A stretch of 64,000 nt of DNA from Janthinobacterium silvisoli (GTDB lineage Bacteria; Pseudomonadota; Gammaproteobacteria; Burkholderiales; Burkholderiaceae_D): the NCBI RefSeq assembly GCF_014200725.1, contig NZ_JACHCL010000002.1:744001-808000 (forward strand). Reading direction: 5' to 3'. A model generated the notes under the pieces. The model worked only from the letters and a program-made list of their open reading frames with translations, did no database searches and was not told the origin of the DNA. Shown piece by piece: positions 51,052 through 61,182 of the stretch. The position numbers were made by a program, and so were the translations under genes. The number at the start of each line of letters is the position of its first letter. Position 1 is the stretch's first letter.

Positions 51052-52329
51052 TTAACGCAGGTTACCGGTGTGACCCAAGGAGTAGCGGCCCGGCTGCGGC
51101 CAGACGGTCAAACCGTGCGGCTCCTGGCCCACTTTCACTTGCGCTACGGAGCCATTGTTCGTGTCGATGCGGTAAACCACATCGTCGAAGCGGCCCGACA
51201 GCCACAGGTACTTGCCATCGGCGCTGACGTTGCCCATATCAGGGCTGCCGCCGCCCGGGATCGGCCATTGCGCGACCACTTTTTCGGTGGCGAAATCGAT
51301 CACGCTGACGCTGCCCTTGCCCTTGCGCTTGCCGTGGATGCGGTGCGTGCCACGATTGGCTACGTACAGCTTCTTGCCGTCGCGGCTAGGGTACAGGCCG
51401 TGCGTGCCCACGCCCGTCTGAATGAAGCCGATTTCCTTGAGGGTGGCGCCATCGACCACGTGCACGCCATCGGCGTCCATGTCAGCGATGAAAAATTTCT
51501 TGCCGTCAGGCGAGATGCGTATGTCTTGCGGCATGCCCTTCTTGACGCTGCAGATTTCATCGGCAGGGCCGCCCACGGGGCCAGACTCGGCGAAACGCTT
51601 GCTCGGCATCTGCAATTTCAGATAACCATCGACCTTGCGCTCCACCATGTCGATCTTGGCGATGGTACCGTCGAATTCGCAGGTAAAGATAGCGTAGCGG
51701 CCATCGTTCGAGAAATCGGCGTGGTTGATACCGCCGCACTGCGGCGTATCGATGGAGTACTGCACGGCCATGGTCTTCGGATCCCTGAAGTCCAGGCGGT
51801 GGCGCGCTTCGGCCACCACGATGGCCGACTTGCCATCCGGCGTGTAATACATATTATAAGGATCGTCGACCGGCACTTCCTTGCCCGGCTTGCCCGTCAA
51901 GGGATCGATCGGCGTCAAACTGCCCTTGTTGGTGCGCTCGGCGTTATTCGCCACCCACAAAGTGCGCAAGTCCCACGATGGCACGACGTGCTGCGGGCCG
52001 CTGCCGACCTTGAACTTGTCGACCACTTTCAGGCTTTCCTGATCAATCACATACACATCGTTCGAGCGCAGGTTGGGTACATACACGCGGTGCAGATGGT
52101 CCTTGACCACCGGGCTCATATTGCTGCTACCGATGCTGCCATACACGTTTTTAGGATCGACCAGTGGCGGCATGCCGGGCAGTGGCGAATAAGCTGCAGC
52201 AGGTGCGGCCGGGGCTGGTGCACTGGCACCGATGACCTGGCTGGCGACGCCGAGCCCAAGAGCGGCCGCGGCAATGGCGGATAATGTGACGATAGTGCGT
52301 CGTTGAGGTTTTTTCATGGATTTTCGCAT
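51052..52329 (-). CDS. Secreted YncE/YVTN-type beta-propeller protein
   Basis: 425 residues. The signal-like N-terminus has RRTIVTLSAIAAAALGLGVA; the start could be ATG 52329 or 52317, neither with a strong ribosome-binding site. Seven-blade-type repeats are visible as recurring blocks such as VYVPNLRSNDVYVIDQESLK, LYVANRGTHRIHG, and KGSVSVIDFATEKVVAQWPI. YncE-like propellers bind DNA or small molecules, or act as scaffolds, in the periplasm; the function here is unknown. Monocistronic. Confidence 0.85.
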   Translation of the reverse strand: MRKSMKKPQRRTIVTLSAIAAAALGLGVASQVIGASAPAPAAPAAAYSPLPGMPPLVDPKNVYGSIGSSNMSPVVKDHLHRVYVPNLRSNDVYVIDQESLKVVDKFKVGSGPQHVVPSWDLRTLWVANNAERTNKGSLTPIDPLTGKPGKEVPVDDPYNMYYTPDGKSAIVVAEARHRLDFRDPKTMAVQYSIDTPQCGGINHADFSNDGRYAIFTCEFDGTIAKIDMVERKVDGYLKLQMPSKRFAESGPVGGPADEICSVKKGMPQDIRISPDGKKFFIADMDADGVHVVDGATLKEIGFIQTGVGTHGLYPSRDGKKLYVANRGTHRIHGKRKGKGSVSVIDFATEKVVAQWPIPGGGSPDMGNVSADGKYLWLSGRFDDVVYRIDTNNGSVAQVKVGQEPHGLTVWPQPGRYSLGHTGNLR

Positions 52330-52391
52330 GTTTTCGTTGCAAATACCGGCACGTTAACAGACGGCCGGCGTGGTATCAGTGTGTAGAATGT

Positions 52392-53297
52392 TTAACGTTC
52401 CAGCAATTTCTTGATCGCCGCCACCGAAGTGTCGACCTGCAGCTTGACACCGATCTCGCCCAACTCGGCAGTCGCCCGCGTGGCGTCGCCGCGCACGCCG
52501 TCCGCCACGCCAGGCTTGGGACCGTGGGCCAGGGCCTCGCTGCGCACCAGCGACGGATCGGTCGCCAGCATCAGCGCCGCATCCGCCAGGCCTGCGTGCA
52601 AGCCGATCTCGGCATTGCTATAGCCACGCTTCTGCAATTGCGCAATATACGCCGTTTGCGTAATGTCATAGTAATCGAGCAAGGCGTGCGCGCGCGCATC
52701 GCTCGCAGCCGGTTTCATCACGGCCGACTTGCTCCAGGCGTGATTAAGCTTGTTGGCCACGTTTTGCTCATTCTTTTGGTAACCGCCATGGTCGCCCACA
52801 AAGACGATGTCACGGAAACCATGCTGGCGCAAACTGGCTGCCGTGCCTTCCAGCAGTGCTTCGAAAGCGGCTGGCGGTATCGAAATCGTGCCCGCATGGC
52901 GCATATGGCCGGCCGGTGGATTAATACTGCCTTCCGGCACGTAGGAAACGACGGGGGCGACAATGGTATTGCCCAGCTTTTGCGCGATCTGGCGCGCCAG
53001 GATGCCGGCGCGCACATTGTGCTTGCCCAAGGCAATATATGGGCCGCTTTGCTCCACCCCGCCGATCGGCACGATCACCGTAGTGGCGCCATGGTCGATA
53101 CGGGTCCGCAATTCGGTACTGGTCAAGTCTTCCAGCATCACGCTATTGCTGGCGGAAGCCGCCATGACGGGAGTGCTGACGATCAGACAAGACAAGCTCA
53201 GGGCCAGCATGGCGCCCACGGCTTTGAATGGGAATAGGGGCGCGCATGGCGCAAGGGTAGCGGGGGGCGCGATGCGCAGAGGCAACTGCAGTGTCAT
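52392..53297 (-). CDS. Secreted creatininase-family protein with altered metal ligands
   Basis: 301 residues from ATG 53297. A hydrophobic segment (AVGAMLALSLSCLIVSTPVMA) serves as signal. The creatininase fold is visible in VIVPIGGVEQSGPYIALGKHN, FVGDHGGYQKNEQNVANKLN and EIGLHAGLADAALMLA. Canonical members have EQHGPHLPLGTD and HAGExET-type ligands; here the first His is Ser, the Asp is in KHN, and the late Glu is Asp. It is probably a periplasmic amidohydrolase relative of unknown substrate. Upstream in-frame starts at 53480 and 53321 are less likely. Confidence 0.82.
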   Translation of the reverse strand: MTLQLPLRIAPPATLAPCAPLFPFKAVGAMLALSLSCLIVSTPVMAASASNSVMLEDLTSTELRTRIDHGATTVIVPIGGVEQSGPYIALGKHNVRAGILARQIAQKLGNTIVAPVVSYVPEGSINPPAGHMRHAGTISIPPAAFEALLEGTAASLRQHGFRDIVFVGDHGGYQKNEQNVANKLNHAWSKSAVMKPAASDARAHALLDYYDITQTAYIAQLQKRGYSNAEIGLHAGLADAALMLATDPSLVRSEALAHGPKPGVADGVRGDATRATAELGEIGVKLQVDTSVAAIKKLLER

Positions 53298-53460
53298 AGG
53301 CAAACATCTTTCCGTGATCATCAAGGGTGACGCCGTGCCTGGCTGAACCAGGCAAGCTGGCTGCCACGCGGGAATTGTATTCCATCGAGACAGGATCGGC
53401 ACGTTAATTTGTCGCACTGCTTGATTACGGGAAACTGTTTTGCAAGGACGATAAAACAAA

Positions 53461-53487
53461 GGGCCGGAATGCTGCGGCATCCGGCCC
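53461..53487 (-). terminator. Intrinsic terminator of the chemoreceptor gene
   Basis: GGGCCGGA-A-TGC pairs with GCA-TCCGGCCC around TGCG (11 bp, one bulge). On the minus strand it is followed by TTTGTTTTATC. It lies 35 bases after the chemoreceptor stop. Confidence 0.75.
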
Positions 53488-53521
53488 CAAGCCTTACACT
53501 ATCAATAGATTAACCGATTCA

Positions 53522-55162
53522 TTAACCGAGCATGCGGCGGGAAGGCGACGGCAGGCGGCGCGCAACAGCGGAGGCTGCAGGCAATCCGCCAGCCACTTTC
53601 AGGCCTGACTGCTTGGCTTCGCCACGCAGGCGGAACACGGCCACCACATCGACCAATTCCACCGCGCGGTCTTGCAGCGAGGCAGCGGCAGCGGCCGCCT
53701 CTTCCACCAGGGCCGCGTTTTGCTGCGTGACCTGGTCCATTTGCGAAATGGCCTGGTTGACTTGTTCGATGCCGGCGCTTTGCTCGTGGCTGGCGTTGGC
53801 GATGTCGCCCATGATGTCAGTCACGCGCTTGATGCTGGCGACGATTTCTTCCATCGTTGCGCCCGCTTCATCGACCAGCACCGTACCGGCATTGACCTTA
53901 TCGACCGAATCACCGATCAAGTCCTTGATTTCCTTGGCGGCGGCTGCCGAGCGTTGCGCCAGGTTGCGCACCTCGGTTGCCACTACGGCAAAGCCACGGC
54001 CCTGCTCGCCTGCGCGGGCTGCTTCCACGGCCGCGTTCAGCGCCAGGATATTGGTCTGGAAGGCGATGCCGTCGATCACGCCGATAATGTCGGCAATCTT
54101 CTTAGCCGACTCGTTGATCGACCCCATGGTGCCCACCACCTGCGCCACCACCGCGCCACCCTTGCGGGCCACGTCCGAGGCAGACACAGCCAGGGTATTG
54201 GCCTGGCGCGCATTGTCCGTATTCTGGCGCACGGCCGAGGTCAGCTCCTCCAGGCTGGATGCGGTTTCTTCCAGCGACGATGCCTGCTGTTCGGTACGCA
54301 CGGACAAGTCTGCATTGCCGGCTGAAATCTGCGCGGCTGCCACGCTGACCGTATCGGCCGAAGCGCGCACAGTGGCGATCACTTCCACGATGCGGTCGAG
54401 GAATTTATTGAAGGCGGTCGCCGTGCGGCCCACTTCATCCATATTGGCGACCGGCATGGCAGCCGACAGGTCCAGCGAAACGCTGACTTTTTCCAAGGTA
54501 TGCTGGATATTGCCCAGGCCGCCGCTGATGGTGCGGTAGATATGCAAGGCCAGTGCGCCCGTCAGCAACACTGCCACGCCCAGTACGGCCAGCATGGTGT
54601 TGAAGGCCGTATCGTAAGCGTCCAGGCTTTCGGCCTTCACGTCATCGACCAGCTTGTTGTTATAAGCCAGGTGGTCGTCCATGCTTTTTTTGGCGGCAGC
54701 GGCCGTGATGGCCAGCGGCGTGCCAGCGAGCAAGGTGGCGCGCACGCCATCCATATCGCCTGCGTAAGCGGCGGCAAAGAATGGTTTCAGGGCCTGGCGA
54801 TACGCTTCCATGGCGGCCTGGTCGGCGTCGAGCATCTTGCGGTCGGTTTCGTCATAGATGCGTTCGGCGCGGTACTTGGCGATGATGTCGTCGAAGTCCT
54901 TGTTGGCGGCAGCCAGTGCATTGTCCAGCGCCGTCTTGTCGGCCAGATTGGAAAACACGGACAAACGGTAGCCGGCCAGGCGCGAATCGGCCAGCGAAGC
55001 CTTGGCGGCATGCAAGCCCTGGATGCTCGGAATGATGCGGTTCTGCACGGTGTCAAAGCGCTCCTGCGAGCGCTGCAGCTGCCATGCGCCGCCGGCGCCC
55101 AGCAATAGCAAGGCCAGCAAGGCGATGGTCAGGGTCAGTATAAGTTGCTTGGTGATATTCAT
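53522..55162 (-). CDS. Methyl-accepting chemotaxis protein
   Basis: 546 residues from ATG 55162. One N-terminal membrane helix ([19 protein letters not shown]), a periplasmic four-helix-bundle domain (about residues 35-190), a second helix ([20 protein letters not shown]) and HAMP come first. The long cytoplasmic signalling hairpin follows, with the tip sequence [20 protein letters not shown] and [20 protein letters not shown]. The C-terminus lacks an NWETF-type CheR docking pentapeptide. It signals to CheA; the ligand is unknown. No other chemotaxis gene is in the window. Confidence 0.93.
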   Translation of the reverse strand: MNITKQLILTLTIALLALLLLGAGGAWQLQRSQERFDTVQNRIIPSIQGLHAAKASLADSRLAGYRLSVFSNLADKTALDNALAAANKDFDDIIAKYRAERIYDETDRKMLDADQAAMEAYRQALKPFFAAAYAGDMDGVRATLLAGTPLAITAAAAKKSMDDHLAYNNKLVDDVKAESLDAYDTAFNTMLAVLGVAVLLTGALALHIYRTISGGLGNIQHTLEKVSVSLDLSAAMPVANMDEVGRTATAFNKFLDRIVEVIATVRASADTVSVAAAQISAGNADLSVRTEQQASSLEETASSLEELTSAVRQNTDNARQANTLAVSASDVARKGGAVVAQVVGTMGSINESAKKIADIIGVIDGIAFQTNILALNAAVEAARAGEQGRGFAVVATEVRNLAQRSAAAAKEIKDLIGDSVDKVNAGTVLVDEAGATMEEIVASIKRVTDIMGDIANASHEQSAGIEQVNQAISQMDQVTQQNAALVEEAAAAAASLQDRAVELVDVVAVFRLRGEAKQSGLKVAGGLPAASAVARRLPSPSRRMLG

Positions 55163-55258
55163 TGATGTACTCAGCAAATGGAAAAAGCAGCCCGCAGCGT
55201 CATGCCGGGCTGCAGGGCCTGGCAAGGCCAGGTACTACATACGATCCGCTATGCGCGA

Positions 55259-56389
55259 TCAGGCTGCCAAAGGAGCGGCGGCGTCCTCGGTATCGGGGCG
55301 GCGCAGCAAGTCGCCGTGTTCGCGGGCAAAGGCGATGCCCGCCTTGTAGCCCACGTCGAACAGCAGCTGCATGTTCGAACTGGACCAGTCGAGCGTGTCG
55401 GGCCAATGCTCTTCCGGAATGCCGCCCATCAAGTCCAGCTTCAGCAGGCGGCGCTTGGGCTGGCCTGTGCGCGCATCCGTGTTGTGTTCCAGCTCGAACA
55501 AACGCATCTCGCTCTTGGAAATTTTCACCAGCGGCGTGATGATCGAGCGTACCCAGGCGTCATACAGGTTGCGCGGTTTGCGCAGCAGGCGCTCGTCGCC
55601 CAGGATATCGAGGATGACCAGGGTATCGGCGTCGTGATGCTCGCCCTTGCCTTCGATGAAGGGATCGAAATTGAGCGTATCGAGCGCGGCGCCTTCGATG
55701 TAATCGCTGCCATCGATGGTGGTCGGTGCATACAGGAAGGGGAACGACAGGGCGGCGCGCACGTGCTCGGGGCCGATTTCATGCTTGCCCCAGTTTTGCA
55801 TGCGATGCTCGCTGAGGTTGTAGGCATTGATATAGAACTGGGGACGCATGCGCGCCACGCCGGAAAAATCCACGGCTTTTTCCAGGAAGGGCAAATGCGC
55901 GCACAAGCCCAGGCTTTTCATCGACAGGTCCGATGGCGACAGCGAGGACATCATCAACTTGCCCCAGTCCGACCAGACGCCAGGCGCGCTCGCAAACGTT
56001 TGCTGGATCGCCTGAAAAAAAGGATTGTTGGCCGGTGGCTGGAAGGCGTCGCGGAAAGTGCTCGCCTGCATGCCCGGTTTCTGGAAAATCTTGTAATTGA
56101 TGGGGATCATCTTGTAGATGCTGTCGGCTACCCCCGTATCAGCCCAGCTTTGCAGCGCCTGGCGCGGCGTGGCGGCATGCGGCGTGGTGTAAAGCAGGCC
56201 CATCAACACACCGGCGCCGGATGCAGAAATGACGTCAAAATCGATACCCTCATCCACAAAAGCGGCCAGCGCGCCAGCGATCAAGGTCGAATTTGGTGCA
56301 CCGCCACCTAACAGTAAACCTGTCTTGCGTGCCACTTGCTGTTTTTTTTGCGGCGCCGCCTTGGACGGCGTTATCGTTACTGTTTTCAT
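55259..56389 (-). CDS. Patatin-like protein with degenerate catalytic motifs
   Basis: 376 residues. The patatin fold is recognisable from LLLGGGAPNSTLIAGALAAF (residues 25-44), DVISASGAGVLMG (52-64) and SDYIEGAALDTLNF (228-241). In patatins these are the oxyanion hole GGGxR/KG, the nucleophile GxSxG and the DGG Asp. Here the glycine-loop basic residue is Asn, the serine position aligns with Gly58 (neighbouring Ser57), and Asp is Glu232. Lipase activity is therefore doubtful, or uses shifted residues. Cytosolic, no signal peptide. Transcribed alone on the minus strand. Confidence 0.75.
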   Translation of the reverse strand: MKTVTITPSKAAPQKKQQVARKTGLLLGGGAPNSTLIAGALAAFVDEGIDFDVISASGAGVLMGLLYTTPHAATPRQALQSWADTGVADSIYKMIPINYKIFQKPGMQASTFRDAFQPPANNPFFQAIQQTFASAPGVWSDWGKLMMSSLSPSDLSMKSLGLCAHLPFLEKAVDFSGVARMRPQFYINAYNLSEHRMQNWGKHEIGPEHVRAALSFPFLYAPTTIDGSDYIEGAALDTLNFDPFIEGKGEHHDADTLVILDILGDERLLRKPRNLYDAWVRSIITPLVKISKSEMRLFELEHNTDARTGQPKRRLLKLDLMGGIPEEHWPDTLDWSSSNMQLLFDVGYKAGIAFAREHGDLLRRPDTEDAAAPLAA

Positions 56390-56698
56390 GCACTCTCCCT
56401 GAGTAACGGTACCAGGCTCACACCCGTGACTGACGGTTACAATGATGGTTACTGCTGCTGTATTTTCAAATTCCCACTACTTTGCCGCAAGGCATCGTGT
56501 GCGTGTTCCAACAACTATAATGTTGCCGAAACAGATATGAAATTAACATAAATAAATTCCATATGGCAATTTAATTAACGTATAAGTGATATTCATGGAA
56601 ACTATAAGTAGCAACTACGCGGCTTCGCGTGGTGCATCGCAGCAAAACTAAATCATCAGGGAGTAGGAATTTTCCTCAACTTGTAGGAAGAATCTTCA
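56390..56698. other. 309-bp AT-rich intergenic region
   Basis: It lies between the patatin-like start and the LysR stop, both on the minus strand, so it should contain the patatin promoter and the LysR 3' end. The middle (56520-56600) is very AT-rich. I see no gene, no intrinsic terminator and no convincing operator; a few short imperfect repeats (GTAACGGT and CGGTTAC near 56402 and 56434) are weak. Confidence 0.5.
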
Positions 56699-57655
56699 TC
56701 AGGAACTTGGTCCAGCGTCCGCAGCAGCATGGAAATTGGCAGGGCGCGGGCCACGCGCAGGGCCGGAAAAGTGCAAATGCGCCGACAGGAAGTCAACAAA
56801 CACGCGTAACTTGGGCGACAGATGGCGGCTCGAAGGCCACAGTATCCAGAACTTGCTGGCGTGCCGCAGATACTCGCCGAGCACGGCTTGCAATTCGCCG
56901 CGGGCGATCGCGTCCTTGACGAGAAAATCGGGCAGGTAGGCCAGGCCCACGCCCTGCGTGGCGGCGCCGATCAGGGCTTCGATATTATTGCAGGTGAGTA
57001 CAGTGCGTAAGCGCAACTCGCCCTCCTGCCCTGGCGTGCGGAACAACTGCCACTCCTGCAATTTACCCGTGCTGGGGAATTTATAGCGCACGCAGCCGTG
57101 CTGTTCCAGATCACGCGGCATGGCCGGCACGCCGTGGCGCGCAAAATACGCGGGCGCACTGACGATGGAAAAGGCAAACGGCCCCAGTTCACGCGCCATC
57201 AGCCGTGAATCGCTGAGCACGCCACTGCGTACGGCCACGTCAATGCCCTCAGCCACCACATCGACCAGGCGGTCATTGAAATCCAGGTCAAGCTCGATCT
57301 CCGGGTATTGCTGCGTAAAATCGGCCAACAGCGGCAAGATGAAACGGTAGCCGATCACGGGCAGGCTGACCCGCAGCTTGCCGCGCGGCGCCTCGGTCAG
57401 GTGCGACAGTTCCGCCTCGGCATCGCCCAGATCGGCCAGGATGCGCTGGCAGCGCTCGTAAAACAGCGCGCCCTCATTGCTGAGGCTAATGCGGCGCGTG
57501 CTGCGGTTAAGCAGGCGCACGCCCAGCTTTTCTTCCAGCCGCGCCACGCTCTTGCCCACTGCCGAAGCCGATACGCCCAGCAGCCGCCCAGCGGCGACAA
57601 AGCTGCAGGTTTCCGCCGCCCGCACAAAGGCGCTTATGCCGTTCAGATTATCCAT
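56699..57655 (-). CDS. LysR-family transcriptional regulator
   Basis: 318 residues. The helix-turn-helix covers residues ~1-60 (ISAFVRAAETCSFVAAGRLL, VSASAVGKSVARLEEKLGVR). The effector domain follows (GKLRVSLPVIGYRFILPLLA, LDLDFNDRLVDVVAEGIDVA, GVGLAYLPDFLVKDAI). This arrangement matches the large AaeR/PtxR-like group often paired with efflux genes. It is divergent from the DHA2 transporter with 76 bp between starts, the usual layout for a LysR regulator and its target. Confidence 0.9.
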   Translation of the reverse strand: MDNLNGISAFVRAAETCSFVAAGRLLGVSASAVGKSVARLEEKLGVRLLNRSTRRISLSNEGALFYERCQRILADLGDAEAELSHLTEAPRGKLRVSLPVIGYRFILPLLADFTQQYPEIELDLDFNDRLVDVVAEGIDVAVRSGVLSDSRLMARELGPFAFSIVSAPAYFARHGVPAMPRDLEQHGCVRYKFPSTGKLQEWQLFRTPGQEGELRLRTVLTCNNIEALIGAATQGVGLAYLPDFLVKDAIARGELQAVLGEYLRHASKFWILWPSSRHLSPKLRVFVDFLSAHLHFSGPARGPRPANFHAAADAGPSS

Positions 57656-57731
57656 CGCCCACCATTCGAGATTATTTGTCCGTTATGACTGGATTTTCAG
57701 CCACTTTTTCCCTGATTGGAGCCATATTATC

Positions 57732-59306
57732 ATGGCACACCCTCTTACCGGACCCACTCCCATGAACACGAACCTAGCCGAAACCTCCGCACGGCGCGCC
57801 CTGGTGCTGGCCGCCGTCTGCCTGGCGGCGCTGTGCATGCCGCTCAGCTTTACAGGCCCAGCCATCGCCATCCCTGCCATCGCCGCCGAACTGCACGGCA
57901 GCCCTTTGGCGCTGGCCTGGATCTCGAATGCCTTTATGCTCAGCTTTGGCGGCTGTCTGATGGTGGCCGGCACCCTGGCCGACCGCTATGGCCGCAAACG
58001 CGTATTTCTAATGGGCATGAGTTTGTTTGGCGCCGCCACCCTGTCACTGGCGGTAGCGCCCAGTATCCTGCTGCTCGACGTGCTGCGCGCCGTGCAGGGC
58101 CTGGCGTGCGCCATGGCCTTATCCAGTGGCCTGGCGGCGCTGGCGCAGGAATTCGACGGCAGCAGCCGCGCGCGGGCCTTTAGCCTGATCGGCACGGCAT
58201 TCGGCGCCGGCCTGGCTTTCGGCCCCTTCCTGGCCGGCAGCGTAATCGACCATGGCGGTTGGCGCAGCCTGTTCCTGATCACTGCCGCCGCCGGCCTGAC
58301 TGCCTTGCTGATCGCCGCCCGCACCATGAACGAATCGCGCGATCCGCAAGCGGGCAATGTGGACTGGGCCGGCGCCCTGAGCTTCACCAGCGCCCTATCA
58401 CTGTTTACCTATGCCTTGCTGCAAGCGCCGCACAGCGGCTGGAGCAGTCCCGCCAGCCTGGGCCTGCTCAGTGGCGCCGCCCTGTTATTGATCAGCTTTG
58501 TCGCCATCGAACGCCGCAGCGCGCGGCCCATGCTGGACCTGTCCTTATTCCGCCTGCCCGCCTTCGCCGGCGTGCAACTGCTGGCGGCCGCCCCCGCCTT
58601 TTCCTTCGTGGTACTGCTGGTGCTGCTGCCGGCCCGCCTGATCGGTATCGAAGGCTATACCTCGTTTCAAGCGGGCGGCATGATGGTCGCGCTGTCGGCG
58701 CCCATGCTGGTGCTGCCCATGCTGGCCAGCCTGGCCGCCCAGCGCATCAGCGCCGCCCACATCTGCTGCAGCGGCTTGCTGCTGACGGCGGCCGGCTTGC
58801 TGTGGCTGTCGCAATGTGCGCCGGGTCTGCCGGCAACCAGCTTGCTGCCGCCCTTGCTGCTGATCGGCTGCGGCATCAGCCTGCCGTGGGGTTTGATGGA
58901 TGGCCTGGCCGTCAGCGTAGTGCCGACGGAGCGTGCAGGCATGGCGGCCGGTATCTTCAATACAACGCGCGTGGCGGGCGAAGGCATTGCGCTGGCCATC
59001 GTCAGCGCAATGCTGGCCGCGCTGGCGTTGGCTGCCCTGCTCTCTGTGCCCGGCATCGACATGCAGCAGGCAACGCTGGCCGCCCCCTTTCTGGCGATCG
59101 GCGAACTGCAGCATGCCGGCACACTGCTGCCGCAACTGGATCTGGCGGCACTGGCGCAAGCCTATGGCACGGCTTTCCGCCACTTGTTATATGTGCTGGC
59201 AGCCATCACCATCGCTTCGAGCTTGCTGCTGCTGGCTTTCCTGCGCCATCCGGCCAGTGCTGACGAGACGGCAGCACCACTGCCTGTTTGCGATACATCT
59301 TCCTGA
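57732..59306 (+). CDS. DHA2-type MFS efflux transporter
   Basis: 524 residues from ATG 57732, which has GGAG about ten bases upstream; an in-frame ATG at 57762 has a poorer site. About 14 membrane helices are expected. Drug-antiporter motifs include FGGCLMVAGTLADRYGRKRVF (motif A) and LRAVQGLACAMALSSGLA, with FGPFLAGSVIDHGGWRSLF as motif C. It probably exports drugs or metabolites and is likely controlled by the divergent LysR regulator. Sequences before 57732 overlap the regulator promoter. Confidence 0.88.
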   Translation: MAHPLTGPTPMNTNLAETSARRALVLAAVCLAALCMPLSFTGPAIAIPAIAAELHGSPLALAWISNAFMLSFGGCLMVAGTLADRYGRKRVFLMGMSLFGAATLSLAVAPSILLLDVLRAVQGLACAMALSSGLAALAQEFDGSSRARAFSLIGTAFGAGLAFGPFLAGSVIDHGGWRSLFLITAAAGLTALLIAARTMNESRDPQAGNVDWAGALSFTSALSLFTYALLQAPHSGWSSPASLGLLSGAALLLISFVAIERRSARPMLDLSLFRLPAFAGVQLLAAAPAFSFVVLLVLLPARLIGIEGYTSFQAGGMMVALSAPMLVLPMLASLAAQRISAAHICCSGLLLTAAGLLWLSQCAPGLPATSLLPPLLLIGCGISLPWGLMDGLAVSVVPTERAGMAAGIFNTTRVAGEGIALAIVSAMLAALALAALLSVPGIDMQQATLAAPFLAIGELQHAGTLLPQLDLAALAQAYGTAFRHLLYVLAAITIASSLLLLAFLRHPASADETAAPLPVCDTSS

Positions 59307-59320
59307 TCCCTCCCGATACG

Positions 59321-59338
59321 GCGGCGCTTTGGCGCCGC
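59321..59338 (+). terminator. Stem-loop after the DHA2 transporter
   Basis: GCGGCGC-TTTG-GCGCCGC is a perfect 7-bp stem starting 15 bases after the stop. It is not followed by a U-tract, so termination is uncertain. Confidence 0.45.
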
Positions 59339-59410
59339 TGCCCCACTTTACCGCCTTCCCGCCGCTACGCTTTCCAGCAACACGCATCATCTTTCCATAA
59401 TTAAAACAGT

Positions 59411-59439
59411 TTACTCATCAAAGCGCTTTGAATTACAAT
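59411..59439 (+). promoter_or_regulatory. lamB promoter with LacI-family operator in the spacer
   Basis: TTACTC (59411-59416) and TACAAT (59434-59439) are 17 bp apart. The palindrome TCAAAGCGCTTTGA (59418-59431) fills the spacer, one base after the -35 and two bases before the -10. The alpha-glucosidase promoter at 62345 has the same layout. A repressor bound here would block RNA polymerase directly. Confidence 0.65.
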
Positions 59440-59473
59440 CAAAGCGCTTTGAACAATATCCAAAGCGCATTGG
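59439..59473. promoter_or_regulatory. Second and third LacI-family operators of lamB
   Basis: A second perfect TCAAAGCGCTTTGA (59439-59452) begins exactly 21 bp after the first. A degenerate third, CCAAAGCGCATTGG (59460-59473), begins 21 bp after that. All three lie on one face of the helix, favouring cooperative binding. Confidence 0.7.
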
Positions 59474-59509
59474 ATTTGCGTGACTGTGCAATGACGTCCG
59501 CGCCAATGA

Positions 59510-60757
<1,248 letters not shown>

Positions 60758-60857
60758 GAGCATCTGAAAAACGCCCATGGCGGCGTTGCAAGGGCTTGCC
60801 GTACTAGCGTACTGCCTGCGCCCTTGCGCCTGGCCCTGAACGTTTTATCAGACGCTC
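60758..60857. repeat. 100-bp imperfect palindrome (dispersed-repeat-like)
   Basis: It begins GAGCATCTGA and ends TCAGACGCTC, with matching inner blocks (AAAAACG/CGTTTT and GCAAGGGC/GCCCTTGC) around a centre CCGTACTAGCGTACTG. It starts at the porin stop codon. It looks like a mobile or REP-type intergenic element seen in relatives (from memory) and could also act as a terminator of lamB. Confidence 0.6.
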
Positions 60858-61050
60858 TTTGTTGAAAATTTCAAACACTGGCCAGCGCCCTTCGGACGCG
60901 GGCCTCTGGCAGTAGCACCGCCACATTTAGGGGCAGGCAGTAACCGGAATCAGCATCGCGCCGCTGCACGCGATGGCCGGCAGTTACATGTAGTGCACAG
61001 CAATCCTCTTTTAACGCGGGCGCCTTCGGGTTAGCCCGCGTATTTTTTTG
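60858..61050 (+). ncRNA. Candidate structured RNA ending in an intrinsic terminator
   Basis: No credible protein frame. Three stems can be drawn: ACTG-G-CCAG with CTGGCAGT, enclosing GCCC/GGGC (about 60876-60912); CATCGCG-CCGCTGCA-CGCGATG (about 60953-60974), enclosed by GTAACCGG and CCGG-CA-GTTAC; and the terminator at 61014-61050. No known riboswitch or 6S/SRP/RNase P consensus was recognised. It may be a free small RNA or the attenuated leader of the LacI-family gene 133 bp downstream. Confidence 0.45.
61014..61050 (+). terminator. Strong intrinsic terminator
   Basis: ACGCGGGC (61014-61021) pairs with GCCCGCGT (61034-61041) over 8 bp, followed by ATTTTTTTG. It lies far from the lamB stop (more than 250 bases) and upstream of the LacI-family gene, so it most likely ends a separate transcript. 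The stretch 61051-61182 shows no further structure or gene. Confidence 0.85.
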
Positions 61051-61182
61051 CGCTGTCACCACTCGCTGGCTGCAGCACTACGGCCAGCCGCATTTATCAG
61101 ATAAACTAAGCAACATCGCTCCGCGCCGCACCCTACTTAACGGGCGCTGGCAGCGGCAAGACTCACCCCAGACGCAGCATCC

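Noticed and set aside
60871-61062. 63-codon minus-strand frame
   Set aside because: It crosses a strong intrinsic terminator hairpin and has no credible start or family.
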